Shown piece by piece: positions 34,972 to 43,543 of a stretch of 64,000 bases of DNA (positions are counted from its first letter, which is position 1; every line of letters starts with the position of its first letter). A program made the position numbers and the translations under genes. Origin of the DNA: Iodobacter fluviatilis (lineage in GTDB: Bacteria; Pseudomonadota; Gammaproteobacteria; Burkholderiales; Chitinibacteraceae); contig NZ_UGHR01000004.1 in assembly GCF_900451195.1 (NCBI RefSeq), forward strand, positions 62,001 to 126,000, written 5' to 3'. A model generated the notes under the pieces. It made no database searches, had not been told where the DNA came from, and saw only the letters and a program-made list of their open reading frames with translations.

Positions 34972-36300
34972 TTAGCGCAAGGCCAGATCCAAGGTGTTTA
35001 AGTCAGTTTCCTGCAAAGTGCCGGCATAAAACTTCAGCCGGATATAGCCGCTTAAGTAGGTGTACTGCGCTGCGGTATGTTTTTGCTGTGCTTCAAAAAA
35101 GCGGCTTTGGGCGTTGAGTAAATCCACATTGCTGCGTACGCCCGATTGAATGCCTTTACGGGTAGATTGAATCAGCACATCACCAGAGCGAACGGCTTCT
35201 TGCAGTGCTTTGATTTGCGCTGAATTAGAGCTGAGATCAAGGTATTGCTGGCGCAGCCCAAGCTCTACCTGTTGCAGCATATTGCGCTGATCTTCACTGG
35301 CGGCCGTGTGCTGGGCAACGGCACGCTTGCTGCGGGCATTGATTTCGCCGCCAGAAAAAATGGGGATACTGGCGTAAACCATAATGCTATTGGATTTGAT
35401 GACATTATCGACGGTGCTGTAGCTGGGGCTTTCTTCGTAGCTGGTGCGTAAGCGCAAATCCACTGTAGGCAGGTGCTGATCATTGCTTTTACTGATTTCC
35501 AGCTGAGCCGCATCCACAGAGGCTTGGCGCTCAAACAGCACTGGATTATATTTTTTTGCCTGCTCCAGCCACTCGTTCAGGGGATAGCGCAGATGCAGAT
35601 CTGCCTGCATTGCGCTGGGTTTACGGTGGGGCAGATAATTCATCGGCTCGCCTACGGTAACGCTCAGCTCATGCAGTTTATTGCTATGTGCGGCCTCTGC
35701 CGAAAGAATATCGGCGTCAACAAAATCCAGACGATTCTGCGCTTCATTGACATCGGTGATGGTGCCATAGCCCGCTGCAAACCATTTGCTGGCCTGGGTT
35801 TTTTGTTCCTGATACGCCTTTTTCTGCTCGTTCAAGAGCTGCAGCTTATCAAAGGCAAGCTGCACATCCAGGTATTGCTGGGCCAGGCGCATAATCAGCT
35901 CTTGCTGGCTGCGCTCCAGCGCGTGGTTGGCTTCTTTTTGCTGGAATTCGGCCTGAGATAAATTATCCCATGCGGCCATTTTAAAAAGTGGCTGTACCAG
36001 CGTGGCGGCATAAGTCTGGCCGTTATATAGATAGTCTCTTGAAATGGTTTGCGTGCTTTTGCCCACCTCAACATCAAACTCTGTATTCACCCATTCACGG
36101 CTGCCTTGGGCCGAGATGGATAAATTGGGCAGCAGTCCCGCTCTGGCGATGGGGACAATTTCCTGTGCCGCCAGATTTTGAGCCCTGGCGATGGCATAAC
36201 GGCTGTCGTTTTGTACCGCTTTTGGGTAAAGGCTGGCTAATTCTGCCGCATGAAGCGCAGAGCAAATAAAGAGTGAGAGTAAGCAGATCTTGGTTCGCAT
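34972..36300 (-). CDS. TolC family outer-membrane channel of type I secretion
   Basis: 442 aa from ATG 36300 (AAGGGGAT ribosome binding site, 8 bases away). A signal peptide (ICLLSLFICSALHAAE) precedes the usual alternating helical and strand pattern, including QPLFKMAAWDNLSQAEF, TVGEPMNYLP and PIFSGGEINARSKRA, as in TolC/PrtF/RsaF. It forms the outer-membrane exit duct for the ABC exporter encoded just upstream. The gap to the hlyD-type gene is 10 bases. Confidence 0.92.
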   Translation of the reverse strand: MRTKICLLSLFICSALHAAELASLYPKAVQNDSRYAIARAQNLAAQEIVPIARAGLLPNLSISAQGSREWVNTEFDVEVGKSTQTISRDYLYNGQTYAATLVQPLFKMAAWDNLSQAEFQQKEANHALERSQQELIMRLAQQYLDVQLAFDKLQLLNEQKKAYQEQKTQASKWFAAGYGTITDVNEAQNRLDFVDADILSAEAAHSNKLHELSVTVGEPMNYLPHRKPSAMQADLHLRYPLNEWLEQAKKYNPVLFERQASVDAAQLEISKSNDQHLPTVDLRLRTSYEESPSYSTVDNVIKSNSIMVYASIPIFSGGEINARSKRAVAQHTAASEDQRNMLQQVELGLRQQYLDLSSNSAQIKALQEAVRSGDVLIQSTRKGIQSGVRSNVDLLNAQSRFFEAQQKHTAAQYTYLSGYIRLKFYAGTLQETDLNTLDLALR

Positions 36301-36310
36301 CGAGATCCCC

Positions 36311-37654
36311 TTATTTTTCTGTGAAGGAAAAGGCAAGGCGGTTAAGCAGTGGGCGCACGATGTAATCCAGCAGGCTGCGCTCGCCTGTTTTAATGATCAC
36401 TTCGGTGGACATACCAGGCTGGATGGCGAGTTTTTCCTTACTCAGCTTGGCGAGCCCATTTTTAGTTACCACTACTTTGGCGCTGAAATAGGCATTGCCG
36501 CGTGGATCAACAATGCGGTCGGCCGAGATGCTGGTCAGCTCGCCTTCTAAAATAGGCGGCGTGCCTTTATTACCTAAGGATGAGAAGCGGATATCCGCCA
36601 AGAGGCCAGGATGAACCTTATCAATCAGATGGGGTGGAAGTTGAATTTCAATTACTAATTCATCGTTTTCGGGCACGATTTCCATCAGTGTTTCACCTGG
36701 GCGGATAATCCCGCCAACGGTATGCACATTCATCCCAACCACGCGGCCCGCAGCGGGGGAGCGCAATACAGAGCGTGAGAGATCTTCTTCTTTTGCTTTG
36801 ATTTCATTGCTCCAGCGATTTAAATCACCCTGGATCTGGCTGTATTGTGTTTCGGCTTCTTTATCAAATTCCTGGGTGCGCTGCAGGATTTTTAGGCTTA
36901 ACTCACCTTTTTGCCGGCTGGCTTGTTCGATCCGCCCAAGCCCTTCGCCATATTCGCCAGAAAGCTGGGCAAATAAGCGCTCCATTTCAAATAGGCGCGA
37001 GCGCGGGGCATAGCCATCATTGACCAGCTCTCTTAAACCGGCGATATCTTTTTCTAACAAGCTCATTTGTTGTTTACGGCCGTCTTTTAATGCACGAAGC
37101 CCGGTGATTTGCTCGTTAATTCCTGCAATGCTTTGCTGCAAAATATTGCCTTCATTTACTAATACCGTGCGGCGGGTATCAAATAATTGCATTTGCGTAT
37201 TCATGATTTCTTTAGCTTGCGGATTTGTGGCTTTAAGCAGCTTTTCATTAAAGTTGATTTTGGGTGCGTGTTTCAGCTCTGCATAAAGCCGGTCTGCAAG
37301 GGCCTGCGTTTGCCAGTAATTATTTTGTACTGTGGATAGCACGGCATTAATCTGGGTTTGATCGAGTAATACTAAAGGTTGATTAGCCTGTACTTCTGCG
37401 CCTTCTTTGACCAGTATTTTAGAAATCACTCCGCCTTGTAAATGCTGAATGGCTTTGCGTTTACTTTCAACCGAAACCACGCCATTAGTGGGCACGCCTT
37501 CATCTAATGGGGCAAATATCGCCCAAATTAAAAAGCCACCCAAGCCAAATAAAAGAATAAATAAGCCCAGACGGGTGACTGATTTGGTATCTGTTAATGC
37601 ATCATTCACATCGAGTATGGGTTCGGGTGATTTCTTTGTGGCTAGTTTCAACAT
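36311..37654 (-). CDS. HlyD family periplasmic adaptor of type I secretion
   Basis: 447 aa. One N-terminal membrane span (LGLFILLFGLGGFLIWAIFA), then lipoyl-like halves (AIQHLQGGVISKILVKEGAEV ... SVLRSPAAGRVVGM), long coiled-coil in between (residues ~110-290), and the C-terminal IQPGMSTEVIIKTGERSLLDYIVRPL typical of PrtE/RsaE adaptors. It links the ABC ATPase to TolC. It lies between those two genes in the conserved order. Confidence 0.93.
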   Translation of the reverse strand: MLKLATKKSPEPILDVNDALTDTKSVTRLGLFILLFGLGGFLIWAIFAPLDEGVPTNGVVSVESKRKAIQHLQGGVISKILVKEGAEVQANQPLVLLDQTQINAVLSTVQNNYWQTQALADRLYAELKHAPKINFNEKLLKATNPQAKEIMNTQMQLFDTRRTVLVNEGNILQQSIAGINEQITGLRALKDGRKQQMSLLEKDIAGLRELVNDGYAPRSRLFEMERLFAQLSGEYGEGLGRIEQASRQKGELSLKILQRTQEFDKEAETQYSQIQGDLNRWSNEIKAKEEDLSRSVLRSPAAGRVVGMNVHTVGGIIRPGETLMEIVPENDELVIEIQLPPHLIDKVHPGLLADIRFSSLGNKGTPPILEGELTSISADRIVDPRGNAYFSAKVVVTKNGLAKLSKEKLAIQPGMSTEVIIKTGERSLLDYIVRPLLNRLAFSFTEK

Positions 37655-37746
37655 GGCTCAACCCTTTTAATCAATAAAGATAAAGTGATCATTTTTTGCT
37701 CAGGCCTGCAGCCGGATAAATGGGATATCCAGGCTGCGCTCAGGCA

Positions 37747-39462
37747 TCAGGCTGTGGTTTGCTGCTCTGGCTGCGCGGCAACTGCTGGGGTCAGCGCGGC
37801 TAATACCTGATCGCGTGGCCCGTAATATTTCAGCATGCCATCCGCCATCACCAGCAAGAGGTCTACTACGGCCAGAACATGGGTGCGGTGAGTGATCAGC
37901 ACGACGGTAGCGCCGCTTTCTTTGGCCCTTAGGATGGCCTGCACTAAAGCCCGCTCGCCGTTGTCATCCAGATTGGCATTAGGCTCATCTAAGACAATCA
38001 GGCTGGGCATGCCGTAGAGGGCGCGGGCCAGCCCAACTCGCTGGCGCTGCCCGCCAGACAGGCCTGCGCCGCCTTCACCAATGGCCGTATCGTAGCCCTG
38101 AGGCAGACGCAAAATCATTTCATGCACATCCGCCATCTGAGCGGCTGCCACTACTTTTTCGCTGTCAATTTCACCAAAGCGGGCAATGTTTTCGGCGATC
38201 GTGCCGGAGAACAATTCGATATCCTGAGGCAGGTAGCCAATATAGGGGCCAAGCTCGGCTTTACTCCATGTATAAACATCCACACCATCCAGCCTGACCT
38301 TGCCCATGACGGTAGGCCACACCCCGACCAGCAGGCGGGCAAGTGTTGATTTGCCGCAGGCGCTTGGCCCGATAATGCCCAGAATTTGCCCGGCGGCCAT
38401 GCCGAAATTCATATTCTTGATCACCATATTTTGGGTGCCAGGAATCGCAGCAGAAATATTATCGGCCAGCAGCTGGCCGCTGGGGCGGGGCAGGCTCATG
38501 CCGATATTGCGGGCCGGATAGGCAGTAAGCAGATCTTGCAGCCGCGAATAGGCCGTGCGCACGCCAATAAATTGCTTCCATGAGCCAATGGCTAGCTCAA
38601 TGGGTGCCAGTGCACGGCCCATCAGAATAGAGCCTGCAATCATTGCGCCCGGTGTGGTGCTGCCCTCAATCACCAGCAGCGCACCTGCACCCAAAATAAG
38701 AGATTGCAGGCTGATACGGGTAAATTTAGTGACGGCAGAAATGCCCCCGGCTTTATCACTGGCTTCCCCCTGCAGGGCCAGAAATTTACCGTGGTGGCGA
38801 TACCAGCGTTTCATTAAGCCGTCTAACATGCCCATGGCTTCAATCACTTCGGCATTGCGTAAATTATTATTGGCAAAGCGCGTGGCTAAATTGGCATGGG
38901 TTGAGGCCTCGGCAAGGGGCTTTTTGCTGACCATTTCAGTGAAATAGGCCAGTGCAGTTAAAAGAATTGCGCCGACAACCGCTAGCCAGCCCAGCAATGC
39001 ACCCAGCATAAATAAAACAGCCAGATAGATAGGAGCCCAAGGTGCATCAAAAAAAGCAAACAGCCCCTGGCCGGTTAAAAACTGGCGGATATTGGTTAAA
39101 TCGGCCAGCGCTAATCCTGCATCACCATTGCCTTGCTTTAAATTGCGCTCAAAGGCGGCAGTAAATACCCTTGAATTAAGCTGTGAATCTAATTTACTGC
39201 TGATGCGAACCAATAATTTGGAGCGTATCATTTCCAGTAAAGACATCATTCCATACAGACCAAGGGTAATAATGGTAATCATGATTAATGTGGTTTCATT
39301 TCTGCTGGCTAATACTCGGTCGTACACCTGTAGCATATAAATGGAAGGAACCAGCATCAGCAAATTAATAAAGAAACTGAATAACCCTGCTACCCAGAAA
39401 TGCTGGCGTAAACTATGTAATACAATAGCCAGTTCAGAGCGGGGCTGCATTTGCTTTTTCAT
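37747..39462 (-). CDS. Type I secretion ABC transporter, PrtD/RsaD type
   Basis: 571 aa. Residues ~15-310 are the membrane domain with about six spans; there is no C39 peptidase or C39-like domain, as in PrtD-type exporters that handle metalloproteases and S-layer proteins. The ATPase domain has Walker A GPSACGKST, signature LSGGQRQRVGLARAL, Walker B LIVLDEPNANLD and the H-loop LITHRTH. Its most probable substrate is the 2140-aa surface protein encoded 5 kb away. It begins 21 bases after the TnpB-like gene ends. Confidence 0.93.
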   Translation of the reverse strand: MKKQMQPRSELAIVLHSLRQHFWVAGLFSFFINLLMLVPSIYMLQVYDRVLASRNETTLIMITIITLGLYGMMSLLEMIRSKLLVRISSKLDSQLNSRVFTAAFERNLKQGNGDAGLALADLTNIRQFLTGQGLFAFFDAPWAPIYLAVLFMLGALLGWLAVVGAILLTALAYFTEMVSKKPLAEASTHANLATRFANNNLRNAEVIEAMGMLDGLMKRWYRHHGKFLALQGEASDKAGGISAVTKFTRISLQSLILGAGALLVIEGSTTPGAMIAGSILMGRALAPIELAIGSWKQFIGVRTAYSRLQDLLTAYPARNIGMSLPRPSGQLLADNISAAIPGTQNMVIKNMNFGMAAGQILGIIGPSACGKSTLARLLVGVWPTVMGKVRLDGVDVYTWSKAELGPYIGYLPQDIELFSGTIAENIARFGEIDSEKVVAAAQMADVHEMILRLPQGYDTAIGEGGAGLSGGQRQRVGLARALYGMPSLIVLDEPNANLDDNGERALVQAILRAKESGATVVLITHRTHVLAVVDLLLVMADGMLKYYGPRDQVLAALTPAVAAQPEQQTTA

Positions 39463-39483
39463 GTTATTTCCTTTTAAAAAAGG

Positions 39484-40098
39484 TTACACATTTTCTGTAT
39501 TAGTTTGAGGAGATTCTAAGGTTAATAAATACTCTGGCCATTCATCATCGGTGCTGGATTGGGATTCTTCATCAATATCCAGAAAAATAAAATTAAGTAC
39601 ATATTGCAGATCAATCTGCGTTAAAACAATTTCTCTTAAGCGATGGGAAGCAAAGCGCTCGATCACTTCGGCGGGTAATTGCAGCTGAAATCTCAATCGC
39701 CCTTCTAAAGTAAACATCGATAAAATATTGTCTTTAATGCTTAAGGTATGGCGGTCAAAATAAACCGGAGCCGAAGCCAAAAAAAGCAAATTAGGCAGGG
39801 GTGATTCGGCGGGAAGGTTTTTCCATTTACTTTGCGGATGTTCATACAGGGTGCGATAGGCACGGCATACGGCATAAATAGCATTGCAGGCCATTTGCGC
39901 GCCTAAATCGGGGTGCTGTTCACGCAGCACTCTGTAGGCCAGATGGTGCAGCGTCACGCGATGCCAGCAGCGATGTTGCTGCGAGATCGGCGCAACTAAA
40001 TTGCACGCATTACAAAACTCTGCCTGCAGTGCCTGTAATCTGAGGCGCTGTGCATCGTTTGTAAGAATAGGGACAGAGTATGTGCTGGGCATAATCAT
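39484..40098 (-). CDS. TnpB N-terminal-half-like protein, first gene of the secretion operon
   Basis: 204 aa, no signal or membrane segment. FCNACNLVAPISQ (~28-40), TLHHLAYRVLRE (~49-60) and GAQMACNAIYAVCRAYR (~66-82) follow the pattern of the N-terminal helical part of IS605-family TnpB proteins (N-x-ACN, LH-x-L-x-Y-x-x-R, AQM-x-x-x-A-I-x-x-V-x-x-AYK). YFDRHTLSIKDNILSMFTLEGRLRF (split as YFDRHTLSIKDNI and LSMFTLEGRLRF) matches the following beta-rich part. The chain stops after LDIDEES plus an acidic tail, just where RuvC-I (GxDLG) should begin; RuvC motifs and the zinc finger are absent. With 21 bases to the ABC gene it heads the type I secretion operon. It might bind RNA or DNA as a regulator. 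Resemblance is by eye; unrelated convergence is possible. Confidence 0.6.
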   Translation of the reverse strand: MIMPSTYSVPILTNDAQRLRLQALQAEFCNACNLVAPISQQHRCWHRVTLHHLAYRVLREQHPDLGAQMACNAIYAVCRAYRTLYEHPQSKWKNLPAESPLPNLLFLASAPVYFDRHTLSIKDNILSMFTLEGRLRFQLQLPAEVIERFASHRLREIVLTQIDLQYVLNFIFLDIDEESQSSTDDEWPEYLLTLESPQTNTENV

Positions 40099-40457
40099 CA
40101 ATCTAGGAAATTTTTCTCCTATATGAAATGCCTATATGAAGTTTTTCCCTACGTTCGTCGGAAAGGATGAATGGCAGATTGGCAAAATAATACCCAGCTT
40201 TCTTTGCCATGGCCTTGCCAGGCCTCGTTTCTGAGCGCAGCACAGTGGGGTTTTGAGTGAAGTGTGTCAGTGGTGGGCAAATGGATGTTTGTCCACAAAG
40301 CTCCACAAACCTGCCACGATCTTTCGGTATTCTTGCTTTCTTCTATTCTTTCAGTAATCTAGTTGCTGCCTGTTTTGTATTTCCGCCTGTAAAAATGCAC
40401 TCGTATCCTTGGTTTTACTTAAAAAGATAGTTCTTCAATAGGGTGAGGGGGTGGTTT
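40099..40457. promoter_or_regulatory. Divergent intergenic region with tandem decamer
   Basis: No gene seen. Next to the TnpB-like start, CCTATATGAA occurs twice (40118-40127 and 40131-40140), a 13-base period; on the minus strand this reads as two TTCATATAGG copies followed by AGGAG-like bases, so it could be an operator covering promoter and ribosome binding site. Another direct repeat, TCCACAAA, lies near 40290-40309. The right end must hold the promoter of the glycosyltransferase gene; no clear consensus was found. Confidence 0.45.
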
Positions 40458-41432
40458 GTGATTTCAATCGTGATCCCGTTTTTTAATGAGGAAGAGGGGC
40501 TGTTGCATACTTTGGCCACCATCTCGGATACGCTGCGCAGCCTAGCCCGCCCATGGGAGATTGTGGCTGTGAATGATGGCAGCACGGATAAAACACTGGC
40601 TATTTTGCTGGAGCAGCAAAGGCTGATGCCCGAACTGCTGGTGGTCGATTTATCTCGTAATTTTGGCAAAGAGGCCGCTTTAACTGCCGGTCTTGCCCAT
40701 GCAAGTGGCGATGCCATTATCCCTATGGATGCAGATTTGCAAGATCCGCCTGAGCTGATTGCACCTATGATCAGTAAATGGGAAGAAGGCTATGAGGTTG
40801 TTTTAGCAAGACGCAGTGATAGATCAAGCGATAGCGTGGCAAAGCGGCTCAGCGCCCGCTGGTTTTATCAAGCTATTAATAAAATGTCTGAGGTGAATGT
40901 GCCGGATAATGTCGGTGATTTTCGTTTAATGGACAGATTGGTGGTGGATACGGTGATGTCTTTGCCGGAAAGCAGGCGTTTTATGAAGGGGATTTTTGCC
41001 TGGGTTGGTTTTAAAACCACAACGCTTAATTATAAAAGAGCCGAAAGAAACTCTGGCAGCAGTAAATTTAATCTTTGGAAACTCTGGAATTTAGCCATAG
41101 AGGGAATTACATCGCTGTCTATTACACCACTGCGAATCTGGAGCTATTTAGGGTTTATGGTGGCATCGGTGTCATTTATCTATGCACTTTATATTGTATT
41201 ACGCACCTTAGTGTATGGGATTGATGTGCCCGGCTATGCCTCTTTAATTACCTTGTTTTTGTTTTTCTCTGGTTTGCAGCTGATCGGCCTCGGTATTATG
41301 GGGGAATATTTAGGCAGGGCTTATATCGAGTCAAAACGCCGCCCGCCCTATATTGTGAGGAAGCTCTATCTTCCCCGCTTAAAGGGTGAATATATCAATC
41401 ACCCCAGAGCATTTGATGCCGCATCTTCTTAA
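40458..41432 (+). CDS. Family 2 glycosyltransferase, GtrB/DPM1 type
   Basis: 324 aa. GT2 domain with ISIVIPFFNEEEG, VNDGSTDKT, MDADLQDPPELI (DxD region) and AGL-type FGKEAALTAGLAHA; then two C-terminal membrane spans (~residues 225-290), the bactoprenol glucosyltransferase layout. It would load a sugar onto undecaprenyl phosphate on the cytoplasmic side. The GTG at 40458 with GAGGGGG just upstream is preferred over GTG 40443. A GtrA gene follows after 9 bases, as in O-antigen modification clusters. Confidence 0.88.
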   Translation: MISIVIPFFNEEEGLLHTLATISDTLRSLARPWEIVAVNDGSTDKTLAILLEQQRLMPELLVVDLSRNFGKEAALTAGLAHASGDAIIPMDADLQDPPELIAPMISKWEEGYEVVLARRSDRSSDSVAKRLSARWFYQAINKMSEVNVPDNVGDFRLMDRLVVDTVMSLPESRRFMKGIFAWVGFKTTTLNYKRAERNSGSSKFNLWKLWNLAIEGITSLSITPLRIWSYLGFMVASVSFIYALYIVLRTLVYGIDVPGYASLITLFLFFSGLQLIGLGIMGEYLGRAYIESKRRPPYIVRKLYLPRLKGEYINHPRAFDAASS

Positions 41433-41441
41433 TTAAGATAA

Positions 41442-41855
41442 ATGATGAATATTTTTTTTACAAAATGGCTGCAAAGTATTAGGCAATTAATGAAATTTGG
41501 AATTGTTGGCCTAGCGGCCACCGGCCTGCATTTATTGATTGCTTTTATACTGCTTTACGTGGGTGTGAATGTCTATCTGGCAAATTTGTGTGCTTTTTTG
41601 GGTGCTTTTGTTCTGTCATATATTGGGCATAATTATTGGACTTTTGCGATGGCTTCTTGGCACCCCAGTACGCTGGCAAAGTCTTTTTTGCTCGCAAGCA
41701 TGGGGTTTCTGGCGAATAATATCTTGCTGACTTTTTTATTAAAAATAGCTTTGTTTAATGAAGCCATGGCTTTGTTTTTTTCTTTGCTGTTGGTGCCTTT
41801 GCTGAGTTATTTTGGCAGCCGTATCTGGGTATTTCAAAAAAATAAACAGCTGTAA
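41442..41855 (+). CDS. GtrA family flippase-like protein
   Basis: 137 aa with four membrane spans. FGIVGLAATGLHLLIAF and FVLSYIGHNYWTFA are the GtrA signature. It is thought to flip the undecaprenyl-linked sugar made by GtrB. It pairs with the upstream glycosyltransferase; the third component (GtrC-like polymer-side transferase) may be one of the two multi-span proteins encoded next door on the other strand. Confidence 0.88.
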   Translation: MMNIFFTKWLQSIRQLMKFGIVGLAATGLHLLIAFILLYVGVNVYLANLCAFLGAFVLSYIGHNYWTFAMASWHPSTLAKSFLLASMGFLANNILLTFLLKIALFNEAMALFFSLLLVPLLSYFGSRIWVFQKNKQL

Positions 41856-41860
41856 TCTGG

Positions 41861-43375
41861 CTAAAACGGGGCGAGGCCTGAATAGATATTGCTGATAATC
41901 AGGCCGGAAAATGCTGCACCGATTGTGCAGCTTAAAGCAATAAGTACCGTGGATTGCTGCTTTAAACGATCATAACTCAGTATGCCAATAATGCATGGCG
42001 CAAGTGAAAGTGAATAGCGCCCGACTGAATGGATTTCCGGATTCATTAAAAGCGTGGTGCCAAGGATTAATGCGCCGCTGCCTGCAATCAGTGCCGCTTT
42101 ATGCATATGATTTTTTATGCACAATATACAAATATAAATGGCATAGATCATCAGCCCCATAGCTAGCAGCAGAACGGGCAGATACTCCGCAGACTGAATC
42201 AGCCTTAAATCAAAGATACGTGTGACTAATTGCAAAGGCGATATTTTCCACGCTGAGCGAACCAGAAAGGCCGCCAAAGGTTCGCCCGTGGCATGGGCTT
42301 TTACGGCCATATCCAGCAAAATACCCAGCGTTGAAATCAGCCCCATTTTAATGATCATGATGCTGCTTTTTTTGATTCCCTGATTTTGATAATGAATTGA
42401 AAGCCAATAGAGCATCAGTAAGAGGATAGCAATTCCCCCAATAAAGCGGGATGCAGTCATCGCGCTGATCATGAAGGCCGCGCTGATCCATTTTTCTTTA
42501 ATCGTTAAAATTAATGCGGCAGAAAAAAGCAGCATAAACAGCGATTCGGAAAAGCCGCCAAAAACAAAGAAAGAAAAAGGGTTAAATGCAAACCATGCGG
42601 GAGCCAATAAGGCGCTGCTGGTATTTAGGTTTAATAGCTTACCAAGGTAAAACAAGCTGAGCATTGCCAGCAGCGAGCAGATCAGATTAAAGCGCAACAT
42701 GCTTTTATCTATATCCAGCCCGCTGATGGCATGAATGGCTTTAACAGAATAGGGATAAAGAAAAGGCCATGCTACGGTTTGCTGGATGGTTCTGTCGCCA
42801 TTAAATGCATAATCTTTACTGGCTATTTTGTGATACCAGCCTGCATCGTGGCTGCGGCTTAATATTTCTGTTGTGTTGATTCTGCTGAAGTTTTCTTCCA
42901 GCCCATACAACCCGCTGCTTGCTTTAATGAATGTTGTTAACGCAATATCTTTGCCATTCATTTGCACCAATCCTAATTGGTAGGAAAGTACGCGCTGGTC
43001 TTGCGAGCCGGTTTTTGTGGCTGGAATATGTGAGTAGCTGGATTGAATGGATAATAGGCCATTAGGGCAGCTATTTTTAAAACGATGGCTGAGTGTGAAA
43101 TAGCCCTGCTTGAATAGCTGGGATTGCAGCGGCTCCTGATTGCATAAAATGCTTAATGTTTGTGTGCTGGGAATATAGCCTTGTAGGCTGAGTGACTGGA
43201 TTGAATGCGAGTGATTAAGTAAAAGCTGTGGGGCCGCCCAGCTGAATGTGGGGTAGGGTATTCCTTCGTGCGTATCAACTTGTTTTTGTATCTGGCCATA
43301 AAGCAATAAATAAGCGATAGCCCAGAGACTGATCACTGCAAGTAATTGTACAGGTACAATAAACCATTGTTTCAT
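41861..43375 (-). CDS. Multi-span membrane protein, PIG-V/mannosyltransferase-like GT-C
   Basis: 504 aa. An N-terminal span, a ~170-residue extracytoplasmic region rich in Ser, Gln and Leu, then about eight further spans. FGGFSESLFMLLFSAAL and ASRFIGGIAILLL resemble the PIG-V-type GT-C transferases, which use polyprenyl-phosphate sugars. The N-terminal soluble insert has two cysteines (SILCNQEP, NSCPNGLL) possibly disulfide-linked. It ends 5 bases past gtrA on the opposite strand. Substrate unknown; assignment is by motif memory only. Confidence 0.55.
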   Translation of the reverse strand: MKQWFIVPVQLLAVISLWAIAYLLLYGQIQKQVDTHEGIPYPTFSWAAPQLLLNHSHSIQSLSLQGYIPSTQTLSILCNQEPLQSQLFKQGYFTLSHRFKNSCPNGLLSIQSSYSHIPATKTGSQDQRVLSYQLGLVQMNGKDIALTTFIKASSGLYGLEENFSRINTTEILSRSHDAGWYHKIASKDYAFNGDRTIQQTVAWPFLYPYSVKAIHAISGLDIDKSMLRFNLICSLLAMLSLFYLGKLLNLNTSSALLAPAWFAFNPFSFFVFGGFSESLFMLLFSAALILTIKEKWISAAFMISAMTASRFIGGIAILLLMLYWLSIHYQNQGIKKSSIMIIKMGLISTLGILLDMAVKAHATGEPLAAFLVRSAWKISPLQLVTRIFDLRLIQSAEYLPVLLLAMGLMIYAIYICILCIKNHMHKAALIAGSGALILGTTLLMNPEIHSVGRYSLSLAPCIIGILSYDRLKQQSTVLIALSCTIGAAFSGLIISNIYSGLAPF

Positions 43376-43543
43376 GAATGACCCTCAGCTGATATACACC
43401 AGCAATAAGCATATCTGAAGCAGGTATTTACTATATAAAATATTTTCTGTTAAAAGATGTGCCGCTTGAAAAAAAATCTGAAATATTTGAGCCGCGAAAA
43501 TTGGAATGTCGTAATTTTTTTTGAACACGGATCACACTGTGCT

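Noticed and set aside
35473..35961. 162-aa plus-strand ORF
   Set aside because: Antisense to tolC, composition not protein-like, no ribosome binding site.
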